The translations under genes were made by a program, and so were the position numbers. From Kutzneria sp. (GTDB lineage: Bacteria > Actinomycetota > Actinomycetes > Mycobacteriales > Pseudonocardiaceae), in the NCBI GenBank assembly GCA_019239965.1, contig JAFAZC010000005.1, forward strand, positions 20,206 through 84,205: a DNA stretch of 64,000 nt, written 5' to 3'. Shown in pieces: positions 1-9,288 of this stretch; the first letter of the stretch is position 1; each line of letters opens with the position of its first letter. The notes beneath the pieces are model-generated. The model was not told the origin of the DNA. It saw nothing but the letters and a program-made list of their open reading frames with translations, and did not search any database.

Positions 1-2
1 GC

Positions 3-638
3 TCCTGGCCGTGGCTGCACGATGCCGCGCGCTGGGTGGGCGGATGGATCTACATACCGAGGCTGCGGCTGCGCGTGCGCGGCAGCGAGCACGTGCCGGC
101 GGAAGGACCTGTGGTCGTCGTCGCCAACCACAGCACTATGCTGGAGGGACCGATCCTGTTCGGGGTGTTGCCGCGGCGGTTGGTGTTCCTGGTCAAGAAC
201 GAGATGTTCCTCGGACCGCTCGGGTGGGGGTTGTGCCGGCTCGGTCAGATCCCGGTGCGCCGCGGCGAGCCCCATCGCGGCGCTCTGGCGACCGCGACCC
301 GGGTCCTGAATGCCGGCGGCGTCGTCGGTGTCTTTCCCGAGGGCACCCGGGGCTCGGGCGCGGTCGAGCACGCACACGGCGGCGCCGCCTGGCTGGCACG
401 CGCGACCGGCGCGATGGTGCTTCCGGTGGCCTGCCGCGGTACGACATGGGGGGCCGGGACGAGGAACCGGTGTTCCCGGCGAGTCGTCGACATCGTGATC
501 GGTGCCCCGTTCTCGCTGCCGGCCGAACGGGGTCGTGCCGCGCTCGCCGCCTCGACCGGGCGGCTACGCACCGAGCTCGCCGCTCTTGTCGACGAGCTGG
601 ATCGACGCAGGGCCGGTGGCCCCGAGGAGGACGTGTGA
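3..638 (+). CDS. 1-acyl-glycerol-3-phosphate acyltransferase (PlsC-like), 5' partial
   Basis: Lysophospholipid acyltransferase that would transfer a fatty acyl group to lysophosphatidate at the inner face of the membrane. The reading frame is open to the left edge, so the N-terminus lies outside the window. The FPEGTRG substrate-binding block is intact. The catalytic block reads NHSTMLEGP, so the usual HX4D aspartate is a glutamate here, an unusual but conservative change. The stop codon overlaps the GTG of der by 4 nt, implying translational coupling. A plsC-like gene between cmk and der is a common actinobacterial order, which supports the call. Altered specificity because of the Asp-to-Glu change is possible. 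Confidence 0.85.
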   Translation, partial: SWPWLHDAARWVGGWIYIPRLRLRVRGSEHVPAEGPVVVVANHSTMLEGPILFGVLPRRLVFLVKNEMFLGPLGWGLCRLGQIPVRRGEPHRGALATATRVLNAGGVVGVFPEGTRGSGAVEHAHGGAAWLARATGAMVLPVACRGTTWGAGTRNRCSRRVVDIVIGAPFSLPAERGRAALAASTGRLRTELAALVDELDRRRAGGPEEDV

Positions 639-2044
639 CCGACCTTGACGGAACCTGGGCCGACGAGGCCGAGTGGACGGTCCTGGACACCGGGGCCGAG
701 CGGGACACCGAGGCGGGCGACCCGCCGCAGCCGGTGCTCGCCGTTGTCGGCCGACCGAATGTCGGAAAGTCCACACTGGTCAACCGGATCCTCGGCCGCC
801 GGGAAGCAGTCGTGCAGGACGTGCCCGGTGTGACACGGGATCGGGTGGCCTACGACGCACTGTGGAACGGTCGTCGGTTCACCGTCGTGGACACCGGAGG
901 CTGGGAGCCGGCCGCCGTGGGCCTTCAGGCCTCCGTCGCGGCGCAAGCGGAGTCGGCGATGGCCAGTGCGGACGCCGTGCTCGTCGTCGTCGATGCCACG
1001 GTGGGCGCGACCAGCACGGACGAGGCCGTGGCCAAGGTGCTGCGCAGGTCGCGCCGACCAGTGCTGCTCGCGGCCAACAAGGTCGACGACGACCGGCTGC
1101 TCGCCGACACCGCGTCGCTGTGGTCGCTTGGGCTCGGCGAACCGTATCCAGTCAGCGGCCTGCACGGCCGCGGGTCGGGTGACCTGCTCGACGCGATCCT
1201 GCGTGCGCTGCCTGAGACGCCTCGCGAGGCGGTCACCGAGCATGCCGGGCCGCGTCGGGTCGCCCTGGTCGGCAAGCCCAATGTCGGCAAGTCGAGTCTG
1301 CTCAACCAGCTCGTCGGTGAGCAGCGTTCGGTGGTCGACGCGGTCGCCGGTACCACGGTCGATCCGGTGGATTCGTTGGTCGAACTGGACAATCAGGTCT
1401 GGCGTTTCGTGGACACCGCGGGTCTGCGCAAGCGAGTCACGTTCGCCAGCGGCATGGAGTACTACGCCTCGCTGCGCACCAAGGCCGCTATCGAGGCGGC
1501 CGAGGTGGCCGTCGTGTTGCTCGACGCTTCCGCTCCGATTAGTGAGCAGGATCTGCGGGTGCTCACGATGGTGGTGGAGGCCGGTCGGGCCTGCGTGCTG
1601 GCGCTGAACAAATGGGACCTCGTCGACGAGGACCGCCGGCACCAGCTGGAGCGCGAGCTGGACCGGGGCCTGGTGCGGGTGCCCTGGGCGCAGCGGGTCA
1701 ACGTCTCGGCGCTGACCGGGCGGGCCGTGCACAAGCTGGCCCCTGCCCTACGGACCGCGCTGACCTCATGGGATTCCCGTGTGCCTACGGGCGTCCTGAA
1801 CTCGTGGCTGAACGACCTGATCGCGGCCACTCCGCCACCGGTGCGGGGCGGTAAGCAGCCAAAGGTGCTCTTCGCGACCCAGGCGGGCACGAGGCCCCCG
1901 ACGATCGTCCTGTTCACCACGGGCTTCCTCGAAGCCGGCTACCGCCGGTTCGTCGAACGCAAAGTCCGAGAACAGTTCGGGTTCGTGGGTAGTCCGGTGC
2001 GCATTTCCGTGCGGGTGAGGCAGAAGCGCACCCGCACGACGTGA
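635..2044 (+). CDS. der: GTPase Der (EngA), ribosome assembly
   Basis: Double-GTPase that acts in maturation of the 50S ribosomal subunit. Two complete G domains are visible: the first with [15 protein letters not shown] and NKVD, the second with [17 protein letters not shown] and NKWD. A KH-like C-terminal domain follows and ends in a basic tail. The start is the GTG that overlaps the acyltransferase stop, with an AGGAGG 4 nt upstream. Its position ahead of the first G domain gives a protein of 469 aa, with an acidic N-terminal extension usual in actinobacteria. A longer frame open upstream is the acyltransferase region read out of frame and should not be used. Confidence 0.97.
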   Translation: MTDLDGTWADEAEWTVLDTGAERDTEAGDPPQPVLAVVGRPNVGKSTLVNRILGRREAVVQDVPGVTRDRVAYDALWNGRRFTVVDTGGWEPAAVGLQASVAAQAESAMASADAVLVVVDATVGATSTDEAVAKVLRRSRRPVLLAANKVDDDRLLADTASLWSLGLGEPYPVSGLHGRGSGDLLDAILRALPETPREAVTEHAGPRRVALVGKPNVGKSSLLNQLVGEQRSVVDAVAGTTVDPVDSLVELDNQVWRFVDTAGLRKRVTFASGMEYYASLRTKAAIEAAEVAVVLLDASAPISEQDLRVLTMVVEAGRACVLALNKWDLVDEDRRHQLERELDRGLVRVPWAQRVNVSALTGRAVHKLAPALRTALTSWDSRVPTGVLNSWLNDLIAATPPPVRGGKQPKVLFATQAGTRPPTIVLFTTGFLEAGYRRFVERKVREQFGFVGSPVRISVRVRQKRTRTT

Positions 2045-2651
2045 GCGGAGCACGGGCCCGGTCATCCCGGGATTACCGTTGTGGAGAACCGAACTCGCGA
2101 TAACCGCCGACACGATTCGGTTACGGGGCCTCGCCGCGTCGCGAGCACGCGATTATGGGAAAAGTCGTTGGCGGATAGGCACACGAGTCGGCGCGGCATT
2201 TCACGTCCGGGCCGTCCAGCCCTGATGCTCGCGGGGACGGGCGGGCGGTGAGCCGAACAGCGGGGTTGGCCCTGCTTGGTGTTCGTGAGAGGCCCTGGCG
2301 GCCCAATCGGTCGGTGGACGTGTGCAACGCACCGCCGAAAGGGTGAACAGTACTCCTGATCGGCGGTTAATAATGTGTGATCGGTGGCGCTAAAGACTTC
2401 GACGGGGTATGTGGACCGCTCGGCGCAGCTCTCGGTACGTTCGCCGCAGTGCTGTCGAACAATGCCTGTTCGGCGCTCCCCGGCCGCTCCAGGGCTGTCC
2501 CAGACGTGCTAGATTCCCTGACGTATTTGACGAAGATCAACTTTGGTGCAGGTCGCCATGGGTCGTTCCGCGGTGGGAATCACCCTGATTTCACCCGGTG
2601 GACACCGTTGCCACCGCAATCGCTGAGCGTTCGGAGACTTCGTGGAGAGCC
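2045..2651. other. Intergenic region between der and cvnA
   Basis: About 600 bases without a convincing gene. There is a 7-bp inverted repeat (AACCGAA at 2087-2093 and TTCGGTT at 2116-2122) and a weak 5-bp hairpin at 2057-2071, either of which could end the der transcript. No tRNA cloverleaf was found. The cvnA promoter should lie in the right half, but no clear -35/-10 pair is readable. Short open frames here have no recognisable domain or ribosome binding site. Confidence 0.5.
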
Positions 2652-5213
2652 GTGAAGAAGGACAGTGACTCCACCCGAGAGTACAAGTCGATCAGGACGC
2701 AACTGGTCGGCGCGGTACTGATCCCCAGTATCAGCCTGCTCGTGCTGTGGACCGCGGCCGCGGCGTACCTGGTCTTCAATCCCGTGTACGTCAAGGCTGT
2801 TTCCTCCAGTGTGCGGGAGGCGTCACTTCCTGCCGTGACCGCGCTGGCCTCCTCGCAGAAGGAACGCCAGCTGAGCATGACCTATCTCGGCAGGGCGGCT
2901 ACTGGGCTGCGGGAGCTGCACGACCAAGAGCAGCAGACCGACAAGGCACTGGTCCCCATGAGGGCCGCGATCAGTTCGGCCCAGCAGCACGCTCCCGACG
3001 AGCTTCAGCAGCGCATGAAGGCCCTCAACGACAGTCTGGACCGGCTGCCAACGATCCGTTCGCAGATCGACAGCCGGACCATCGACAAGAGCGAGGTGTT
3101 CAACTACTACAACACCCTGCTCGACGCGGCGACCAGACTGTTCGATACACAGGCGCGGATTCTGCCCAACGTGAGCATCACCAATGGCGGCATCGCGGGA
3201 GTCTCGGTGTTCCGGGCCAGCGATATGCTGTCACGGTCGGCGGCGCTCATGGGCGGAGCGTTCTCCTCGGGATCGTTGAACACCCAGGAACATCTGACCT
3301 ACACCAACCTGGTCGGCTCCTATCACGCGGAGCTGGACAAGGCCATGCCGTTCCTGCGTCCCGATGTCGCCGACCGGGTCAAGACGCTGACCGGAAGCGA
3401 CCCGTGGCACCATCTCAGCGACACCGAGAACGCCTTCATCGAGCGCGGCCCGTGGACCCGTGGGGCGGGTGGACTCCCGATCAGCGAGGGTGACTGGCAA
3501 CAGCTGACGACGCAGGTGTCCGACTCCCTCGTCAACCTCACCATCGCTCAAGCGGACGAGGTCTCCAACCAGGCCATCACCGACGCCAACACCGAGCTCC
3601 TCGATGTGATCATCGGTAGTATCGTCGCCCTGCTCGCGGCCGTCGGATCCATCGTGGCCGCGATCCGGGTCTCCCGGACGCTGGTCGGCAAGACCCTCGT
3701 GTCCCGGCTGGCCCGGCTGAGGGGAGAGGCACTCGGCCTCGCCCGTCAGCAGCTGCCCGACATCGTCCGCCGGATCAGGTCGGGCGAACCCGTGGACGTC
3801 GAGCAGGAGCTGCCCGAACTCGACTACGGCTCGGACGAGATCGGCCAGGTCGCCGAGGCGTTCAACGCGGCCCAGTCAGCCGCCGTGTCGGCCGCGGTTA
3901 CCGAGGCACAGGCCCGCGAGGGTGTGCACAACGTGTTCCTCGGTATCGCGCACCGCAACCAGGGCCTTGTGCACCGTCAGCTCAAGATCCTGGACGCCAT
4001 GGAGCGCGGCGAGGAGGACCCCCGTCAGCTGGAACGGCTCTTCCAACTGGACCACCTGGCCACCCGGGCGCGCCGCAACGCCGAAAACCTGATCATCCTC
4101 GGTGGCGAGCAGCCGGGCCGGCGCTGGCTCAAGGCGGTCAAGCTCGTCGACGTGTTGCGCGCCGCGGTGTCCGAGACCGAGCTCTACCACCGGGTCCAGG
4201 TGGAACGGGGACCAGACATCGCGATCGCGGGTTCGGCCGTCGCCGACACCATCCACCTCATCGCCGAACTGGTCGACAACGCCACGTCGTTCTCGCCGCC
4301 CCGGTCCCAGGTGCTGGTCAGCAGTACCCTGGTCGCCCGCGGAGTCGTGGTCGAGGTCGAGGACCAGGGACTGGGCATGAGCAAGGAGGACCGGGACCGC
4401 GCCAACGCGATGATGACCGCTCCGCCCGAGTTCGACGCGATGGCACTCAAGGCCGACTCTCGGCTCGGACTGTTCGTGATCGCGCGACTGGCCTCGCGAC
4501 TCGGCATCAATGTCGAGTTCCGGGTGTCGCCGTATGGCGGTACCCGAGCGATCGTGCTGATACCGTCGCAGATCCTGTCTCGTGACGTGTCCGATGGTCC
4601 GGAGTCGCCCGAACACCCCGAGGTGCCCGCCGGTCGTAGCGCATACGACTTGGATGGTGACGACCGGAGTTCCGGGTTGCACCGGCAGGAAGCTCTCGTC
4701 GAGTCCGACGCCGCTGACTCGCTTGAGGGCACGGAGCTCGACGAGTTCTGGTCACTGAGCCGGTCGCGACTGGTCAACGAGGTGCACACCATCGAGGGAT
4801 GGCCGAGCGCCGACGCCGCGCAGGAGGCCTCCGATGTGACGCTGACCGACCTGTCCGCGATCACCAGTGGTCCGTTGACCGCGCCGAAGTCGACGCGGCC
4901 CCACCGCTACTCCCCGGAAAGACCCGATTCGGAAGGGGTCGACCCACAGTGGATCAATCCGGAGAGAGTCAAGTTAGGGGAGGCCATCAACGGGGAGAAC
5001 GAACAGCTGCAGGTGCCTGCGACGGACCGGCCGGTCCTGCCACGACGGAGCCCGCAACGCAGCATCGCCCCCCAGCTGCGTGGCGACGTCTTCGACGAAC
5101 CGGAGGCCGAGGTCAACGGCGGACGATCCGCAGAAGAGATCAGGAACACCATGACGGCGTTCCAGCGCGGCTCGCTTCTCGGCCGCCAGGCAGCGTCGAT
5201 GGAAGATCAGTGA
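2652..5213 (+). CDS. cvnA: CvnA: nitrate/nitrite-sensing-type sensor histidine kinase-like protein
   Basis: Membrane sensor of an actinobacterial conservon (cvnABCD), a set thought to behave like a membrane-tethered G-protein signalling complex. A first transmembrane helix lies near residues 15-40, then a large extracytoplasmic NIT-type helical domain, a second transmembrane helix around residues 320-345 and a HAMP-like linker. The dimerisation region carries the family block FLGIAHRNQGLVHRQL. A HATPase domain follows with N-box ELVDNATSFSPP, EDQGLGM and DSRLGLFVIARL. The C-terminal 250 residues are low-complexity and disordered-looking. The GTG at 2652 sits just after GGAGAG; an in-frame GTG at 2598 lacks a Shine-Dalgarno and would add 18 residues. 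It begins the four-gene operon. Confidence 0.9.
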   Translation: MKKDSDSTREYKSIRTQLVGAVLIPSISLLVLWTAAAAYLVFNPVYVKAVSSSVREASLPAVTALASSQKERQLSMTYLGRAATGLRELHDQEQQTDKALVPMRAAISSAQQHAPDELQQRMKALNDSLDRLPTIRSQIDSRTIDKSEVFNYYNTLLDAATRLFDTQARILPNVSITNGGIAGVSVFRASDMLSRSAALMGGAFSSGSLNTQEHLTYTNLVGSYHAELDKAMPFLRPDVADRVKTLTGSDPWHHLSDTENAFIERGPWTRGAGGLPISEGDWQQLTTQVSDSLVNLTIAQADEVSNQAITDANTELLDVIIGSIVALLAAVGSIVAAIRVSRTLVGKTLVSRLARLRGEALGLARQQLPDIVRRIRSGEPVDVEQELPELDYGSDEIGQVAEAFNAAQSAAVSAAVTEAQAREGVHNVFLGIAHRNQGLVHRQLKILDAMERGEEDPRQLERLFQLDHLATRARRNAENLIILGGEQPGRRWLKAVKLVDVLRAAVSETELYHRVQVERGPDIAIAGSAVADTIHLIAELVDNATSFSPPRSQVLVSSTLVARGVVVEVEDQGLGMSKEDRDRANAMMTAPPEFDAMALKADSRLGLFVIARLASRLGINVEFRVSPYGGTRAIVLIPSQILSRDVSDGPESPEHPEVPAGRSAYDLDGDDRSSGLHRQEALVESDAADSLEGTELDEFWSLSRSRLVNEVHTIEGWPSADAAQEASDVTLTDLSAITSGPLTAPKSTRPHRYSPERPDSEGVDPQWINPERVKLGEAINGENEQLQVPATDRPVLPRRSPQRSIAPQLRGDVFDEPEAEVNGGRSAEEIRNTMTAFQRGSLLGRQAASMEDQ

Positions 5214-5238
5214 GCGGTAACAGGGAAGTCGGGATTCG

Positions 5239-5670
5239 ATGAACGACAAGGCCACCTTCGAGACGGATCTGAACTGGCTGCTGGACAACTTGGTCGAGCG
5301 GGTCGTGGACACCAAGCACGCGATCGTGCTTTCCACCGACGGCCTGCTCATCGGGAAGTCCGGCGGACTGTCCAGGGACGATTCCGACCAGCTGTCGGCA
5401 ATGGCCTCGGCCTTCCAGAGTCTGGCACGGGGTACGGGCCGGCATTTCGCCGGCGGTCAGGTGCGTCAGACCATCGTGGAGATGGAGCACGCCTACCTCT
5501 TCGTGACCGCGGCGGGCCATGGTGCCTGCCTCGCCGTGCTCGCCGAGGGCAACGCCGACGTCGGCCAGATCGCCTACGAGATGAACCTGCTCGTCAAGCA
5601 GGTCGGTGTCTATCTGAGCGCGGCACCACGCCACGCTCCGGCCGTGTCCGGCAACGGGCAAGGGTCCTGA
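5239..5670 (+). CDS. cvnB: CvnB: roadblock/LC7 domain protein
   Basis: Roadblock/LC7-fold protein, 143 aa, the second conservon member. In this family the roadblock protein is thought to act as a partner or GTPase regulator for CvnD. The sequence shows the typical core: NWLLDNLVERV near the start, HAIVLSTDGLLIG, then a conserved stretch around MEHAYLFVTAAGHGACLAVL and a C-terminal YEMNLLVKQVG. The ATG at 5239 is preceded by CAGGGAAG about ten bases upstream. It follows cvnA by 25 bases and its TGA overlaps the ATG of cvnC by one base. Confidence 0.93.
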   Translation: MNDKATFETDLNWLLDNLVERVVDTKHAIVLSTDGLLIGKSGGLSRDDSDQLSAMASAFQSLARGTGRHFAGGQVRQTIVEMEHAYLFVTAAGHGACLAVLAEGNADVGQIAYEMNLLVKQVGVYLSAAPRHAPAVSGNGQGS

Positions 5671-6044
5671 TGGTGACCGACGAACAGGACAGCTGGTTTG
5701 ACGATGAGGCTGGACCGCTGGTTCGCCCCTACGCCATGACCAGAGGCCGCACCCAGCCGGCTGCCGGTTGGCTGGATGTGGCGACCCAGGTGGTGTCCGT
5801 GGTGTCCGGCGAGGACTCGCTGGGGCTCGGGCCCGAACACCTGACGATCCTTCAGTTGTGCCAACGTCCATTTTCGGTCGCCGAGCTGGCCGCATACGTC
5901 AACGTTCCGCTCGGTGTGGTCAAGGTGCTCCTTGGCGACCTGATCGAACGCGGCGATGTGGTGGTTCGTCATCCCGAGCGGGCCCTGGAAGCCCCGGCCC
6001 GTGATCTACTCCAGGCGGTTCTCGATGGTGTCCGTGCACTCTAG
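5670..6044 (+). CDS. cvnC: CvnC: DUF742 protein
   Basis: DUF742 family member of 124 aa, third conservon gene. It shows the family pattern: an N-terminal LVRPYAMTRGRT motif followed by a predicted winged-helix region (PFSVAELAAYVNVPLGVVKVLLGDLIERGDV). The biochemical role is unsettled; it is assumed to assemble with CvnB and CvnD at the membrane sensor. It starts at an ATG overlapping the cvnB stop (TGATG), and its own last codons overlap the start of cvnD, so all four genes are probably translated together. Confidence 0.93.
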   Translation: MVTDEQDSWFDDEAGPLVRPYAMTRGRTQPAAGWLDVATQVVSVVSGEDSLGLGPEHLTILQLCQRPFSVAELAAYVNVPLGVVKVLLGDLIERGDVVVRHPERALEAPARDLLQAVLDGVRAL

Positions 6045-6612
6045 CCAGCAGGCCATGAGCCTGATTCCCGCATCCGTCAAGATCCTTGTGGCTGGCGGCT
6101 TCGGTGTCGGCAAGACCACCTTGGTCGGTTCGGTCAGTGAAATCCCGCCGCTGAGTACGGAGGAGATGCTCACCGAGGCCAGCGCCGGGGTAGACGACCT
6201 GGCCGGGGTCGAAGACAAGTCCACTACCACGGTCGCCTTGGATTTCGGGCGTATCACGATCAGCCCACGCATCGTGCTGTACCTGTTCGGAACTCCGGGA
6301 CAGGACCGTTTCTGGTTCATGTGGGACGAGCTGGCCAACGGCGCCATCGGGGCCATCGTGCTCATCGACACCCGCCGGCTGGAGACCAGCTTCGCCGCGA
6401 TCGACTTCTTCGAGCGGAGAAACATTCCGTTCGTGGTCGTGGTCAACCGCTTCGACGGGGCCTACGACTACACACCCGACGAGGTCCGTCAGGCACTGGC
6501 CATCAACGACGGGATCCCCGTCATGGTGTGCGACGCTCGCAAGAGCGACTCCAGCAAGCTGGCACTGATCAAGCTGTTGGAGCACGCCATGAGCAAACTG
6601 CCGGTGGAGTAA
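6025..6612 (+). CDS. cvnD: CvnD: small Ras-like GTP-binding protein
   Basis: GTPase output component of the conservon, 195 aa. The P-loop reads GGFGVGKTT, switch II has FGTPGQDRF, and the base-recognition motif is NRFDG in place of NKxD, as usual for this family. The ATG at 6025 lies inside the end of cvnC and has AGGCGG about seven bases upstream; a GTG directly after it is an alternative. The frame stays open further upstream but that part is the cvnC region in another frame. A strong hairpin 14 bases downstream closes the operon. Confidence 0.93.
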   Translation: MVSVHSSQQAMSLIPASVKILVAGGFGVGKTTLVGSVSEIPPLSTEEMLTEASAGVDDLAGVEDKSTTTVALDFGRITISPRIVLYLFGTPGQDRFWFMWDELANGAIGAIVLIDTRRLETSFAAIDFFERRNIPFVVVVNRFDGAYDYTPDEVRQALAINDGIPVMVCDARKSDSSKLALIKLLEHAMSKLPVE

Positions 6613-6626
6613 GGCACCGCACGGTC

Positions 6627-6660
6627 GAACAGGCGCCCCTACGGTGAGGGGCGCCTGTTC
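6627..6660 (+). terminator. Hairpin terminator after cvnABCD
   Basis: A perfect 14-bp stem (GAACAGGCGCCCCT with its complement) encloses a 6-base loop. It begins 14 bases after the cvnD stop and has no U-run, as is frequent in actinomycetes. The tryptophanase-family gene ends at 6730 on the other strand, so the hairpin could act in both directions. Confidence 0.85.
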
Positions 6661-6729
6661 TGACATCGCTGAGTCTGTCCGGCCGCGTTTGCCCGGTCAC
6701 AAGGTCCAGGAGACGCGACTGACCGGAGA

Positions 6730-8106
6730 TCACACGGCTAGCGGCGCCATCACGACTGTGAAGGGTCGTAGGAACGGATCCGCGTCGAGGATCCGGTAGC
6801 CCGGTACCCGTTCTGGGGCTTTGGCGATCTCAGCGATCACGCCGGCGACATACTCCAGATGGCTTTGGGTGTAGACACGCCGTGGGATTGCCAACCGGAC
6901 GAGTTCGAAGGGAGCCGGGATGGTCAGGTCGAAGTTGTCGTCAATGCTCCCCAGGTACAGCGAACCCACCTCGCTGCAACGGATCCCGCCTTCCAGGTAC
7001 AGCTGGCAGGCCAGAGCATGGCCGGGAAACTGGCTCGGTGGCAGGTGGGGGAGCAGGCGGGCCGCGTTGAGGTAGAGGGCGTGGATGCCGGGCGGCTGCA
7101 CCATGGCGACGCCGGCGTCGTTGACCAGGCGTGCCAGATGGGCGGTGTGGTCGGCGCGGGCGCGGAGGTAGCGGGGGTCGACCACCTCACGTAGGCCCTG
7201 TGCCAGCCGGGCGAGGTCATGCCCACCCAGCCCGCCATAGGTGAGGTGCCCCTCGGTGCCGATCAGTTGAATTTCGCACTGTCTGGCCAACTTCGGATCC
7301 CGCAGACCGATGAACGCACCCTCGGCGGTAATGCCGTCCTTCTTCAGACTGGCCGTACAACCGTCGGACATGCTGAACGCCAGGCTGGCCACTTCTTTCG
7401 GGGTGCGGTGTTGGTAACCAGGTTCGCGTTGCGTGACAAGCCACGCGTTCTCAGCGAATCTGGCCGCGTCCAGAAACAACGGCACCTGGTTGCGGTGGCA
7501 CAAGTCACGGGTTGCTCGCAGGTTGGCCATGGACACCGGTTGGCCGCCTCCGCCATTGTTGGTGACTGTCATCAGGACAAAAGCCACCTTGGGGCCGTCC
7601 GGCCCGGCCAGTGTGGTGGCGAGAGTGTCCAGGTCGATGTTGCCTTTGAACGGGTAGGCGCTGTCCATGTCCGCGGATTCTGGGCAGGGCAGGTCCAGTG
7701 CGGTGGCCCCCGTGGCCGCGACGTTGAATCGTGTGGTGTCGAAGTGCGTGTTGCTGATGCTGATCTTGCCGGGTCCTAACAGGGCCGAGAACAGGATTCG
7801 TTCGGCGGCGCGGCCTTGGTGAACCGGCAGGATGTGCGGGTAGCCCGTGAGATCCCTGACCGCGTCACGGAAGGCGAACCAGCTGCTACGGCCGGCGTAG
7901 CTGGCGTCGCTGAGCACGGCGGCCGCGTCCTGTCGGCTGGACGTCGCACCCGTGCCGGAGTCGGACAGCAGGTCGATGGTGACGACATCGGCTGGCAGGT
8001 TGAACGCGTTGTATCCGGCCCGGACGAATGCCTGCCGGCGCTCGGCCGGTGTGGGGAACGGGATCGGCTCGACCATCTTGATGCGGTAGGGCTCCATTGC
8101 CGGCAA
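6730..8106 (-). CDS. Tryptophanase / tyrosine phenol-lyase family PLP enzyme
   Basis: PLP-dependent beta-eliminating lyase that would split tryptophan (or a prenyl-tryptophan) into an indole, pyruvate and ammonia. Family landmarks run in order: YRIKMVEPIP at the N-terminus, DLLSDSGTGA, HQGRAAERI, FDTT, TVTNNGGGGQPVS, LDAARFAENA, SDGCTASLKKDG with the lysine expected to bind PLP, EGHLTYGGL, and RLAIPRRVYTQSH. Its 458 aa is normal for the family. The TTG start is favoured because AAGGAG sits 6 nt before it; an ATG three codons later is 15 nt away. It is the last gene of a minus-strand set with a DMATS prenyltransferase and a methyltransferase. Bacterial prenylindole clusters such as the Streptomyces ipt cluster pair the same two enzymes, which supports a role on prenylated tryptophan. 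Confidence 0.9.
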   Translation of the reverse strand: MPAMEPYRIKMVEPIPFPTPAERRQAFVRAGYNAFNLPADVVTIDLLSDSGTGATSSRQDAAAVLSDASYAGRSSWFAFRDAVRDLTGYPHILPVHQGRAAERILFSALLGPGKISISNTHFDTTRFNVAATGATALDLPCPESADMDSAYPFKGNIDLDTLATTLAGPDGPKVAFVLMTVTNNGGGGQPVSMANLRATRDLCHRNQVPLFLDAARFAENAWLVTQREPGYQHRTPKEVASLAFSMSDGCTASLKKDGITAEGAFIGLRDPKLARQCEIQLIGTEGHLTYGGLGGHDLARLAQGLREVVDPRYLRARADHTAHLARLVNDAGVAMVQPPGIHALYLNAARLLPHLPPSQFPGHALACQLYLEGGIRCSEVGSLYLGSIDDNFDLTIPAPFELVRLAIPRRVYTQSHLEYVAGVIAEIAKAPERVPGYRILDADPFLRPFTVVMAPLAV

Positions 8107-8221
8107 CGCCGTCTCCTTCTGTGCTCATGCGGGCGCCATGCGGTCGTCCCGGTTCGAGGGAGGCATTGCAACCGGCCATTGGCGCATGGTCAGCCTTCCG
8201 CACCGACCGACAGTTGATCAA

Positions 8222-8281
8222 ACGGCCGAACAGGTGACGGACCCGCCTGCAATCGAGTGGTGTGGCCACCTGTTCGGCCGT
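8222..8281. repeat. 15-bp perfect inverted repeat between methyltransferase and lyase genes
   Basis: ACGGCCGAACAGGTG at 8222-8236 is exactly complementary to 8267-8281, with a 30-base spacer. It stands 50 bases past the methyltransferase stop on the minus strand and 115 bases ahead of the lyase start. It may be a long-loop terminator for the methyltransferase or an operator for the lyase gene; the long spacer leaves both open. The rest of this 225-base gap holds only the lyase ribosome binding site (8113-8118). Confidence 0.6.
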
Positions 8282-8331
8282 GACGTCCCGTCAGCCTGTG
8301 TTCGGTGGCCTGGATACCGGGCCAACGGCTG

Positions 8332-9192
8332 TCAGCGCGGGCGGGTAGCCGCAAACCAGCCGACCGTGAACACCCCAGCGCCGCGTGCGGCGTCCAACGC
8401 CCGTTTACCCGCCTGGAACACGTCGCCAGCGGGACCGTCGTAGGTCAGCCACCGTTCGCGGTCCTCAGGTGGTGTGCTGCCCCAGCACAGCTGTTCAGCG
8501 AACAGGTCCACGGCATGAGTGACCTCGAATCCGGCGGTCCGCATCATGACCGGATAGCTGTCCACAGTGCCCAAGCCCGCCAAGCGGATGTGCTCACAGA
8601 CCGGCCCGATGACGCGCTGGATCTGTTCATCGGTCTGACAAACCCCCCAGGGGCGCTGCAGCCAGTCCATGCCGACCAGCCGACCTCCGGGCTTGAGAAG
8701 TCGAAACGCCGCTTCGAAGAACATGTTCTTGTCGGGGAGATGACATACGGACTCGAAGAAGGTCACCGCGTCAAAGCAGGAATCAGGCCACGCGGCCAAG
8801 GTGCGGTAGTCCTGATCGCCGATGGTCAGGAAGACAGCCTGCTGTACCATGCCTTGTTCGACCGCCAGCGCACGGGCCCGTTGGCTGAGCGAATCGGAGT
8901 TGGAAACCCCGACGAACGTGGCGCCCGTGAGACGGGCACAGTTCAGTGTGGCACCCCCTGGACCTGACCCGAAATCGAGGGCCCGATCACCAAGCCCCAA
9001 GCCAGCGACAGCCATCAGATCACGTTCCAGTATCAGCGCGGCCTCCACGGGCGACATGCCGGCGGCTTCGGCGGTCGGATCGCCATGGTGCCAAATCGTG
9101 CCCATCAGCCGTTCGTAGGCGATGCCGGCGCCCTCGCCATCAGCGTCGTAGAAGCGACGGACCTTCGCTTCGTGGATCCGCGTGTCGGTCAT
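8332..9192 (-). CDS. SAM-dependent methyltransferase, related in layout to prenyl/sterol C-methyltransferases
   Basis: Class I methyltransferase of 286 aa. The SAM-binding motif is LDFGSGPGGATL near residues 93-104, followed by FVGVSNSDSL and a post-I acidic block, then FDAVTFFESVCHLPDK and LLKPGGRLVGMDW. The FESVCHLPDK region and the following tryptophan-rich helix resemble the arrangement in geranyl diphosphate C-methyltransferases and sterol methyltransferases, where the corresponding glutamate helps handle a carbocation. This is inference from layout, not an alignment. The ATG at 9192 has GGGGAG 8 nt upstream. It lies between the prenyltransferase and lyase genes on the same strand, so its substrate is probably the prenyl donor or the prenylated indole. 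N- or O-methylation of an indole product is the alternative. Confidence 0.85.
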   Translation of the reverse strand: MTDTRIHEAKVRRFYDADGEGAGIAYERLMGTIWHHGDPTAEAAGMSPVEAALILERDLMAVAGLGLGDRALDFGSGPGGATLNCARLTGATFVGVSNSDSLSQRARALAVEQGMVQQAVFLTIGDQDYRTLAAWPDSCFDAVTFFESVCHLPDKNMFFEAAFRLLKPGGRLVGMDWLQRPWGVCQTDEQIQRVIGPVCEHIRLAGLGTVDSYPVMMRTAGFEVTHAVDLFAEQLCWGSTPPEDRERWLTYDGPAGDVFQAGKRALDAARGAGVFTVGWFAATRPR

Positions 9193-9288
9193 CGTGTTCT
9201 CCCCTAATCAGGCCGCTCACCGGCGACAACGGGGCGGGCAGCGGCCCCGCGCAGCCCCATGAGTGACACAGTCTTTCCCGGTGTCCGT

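Noticed and set aside
245..1732. Minus-strand ORF of 495 codons opposite the acyltransferase gene and der
   Set aside because: It is a shadow caused by high third-position GC in der; the plus-strand protein has complete GTPase motifs and the antisense product has none.
2045..2651. tRNA gene between der and cvnA
   Set aside because: No cloverleaf or T-loop consensus could be found.
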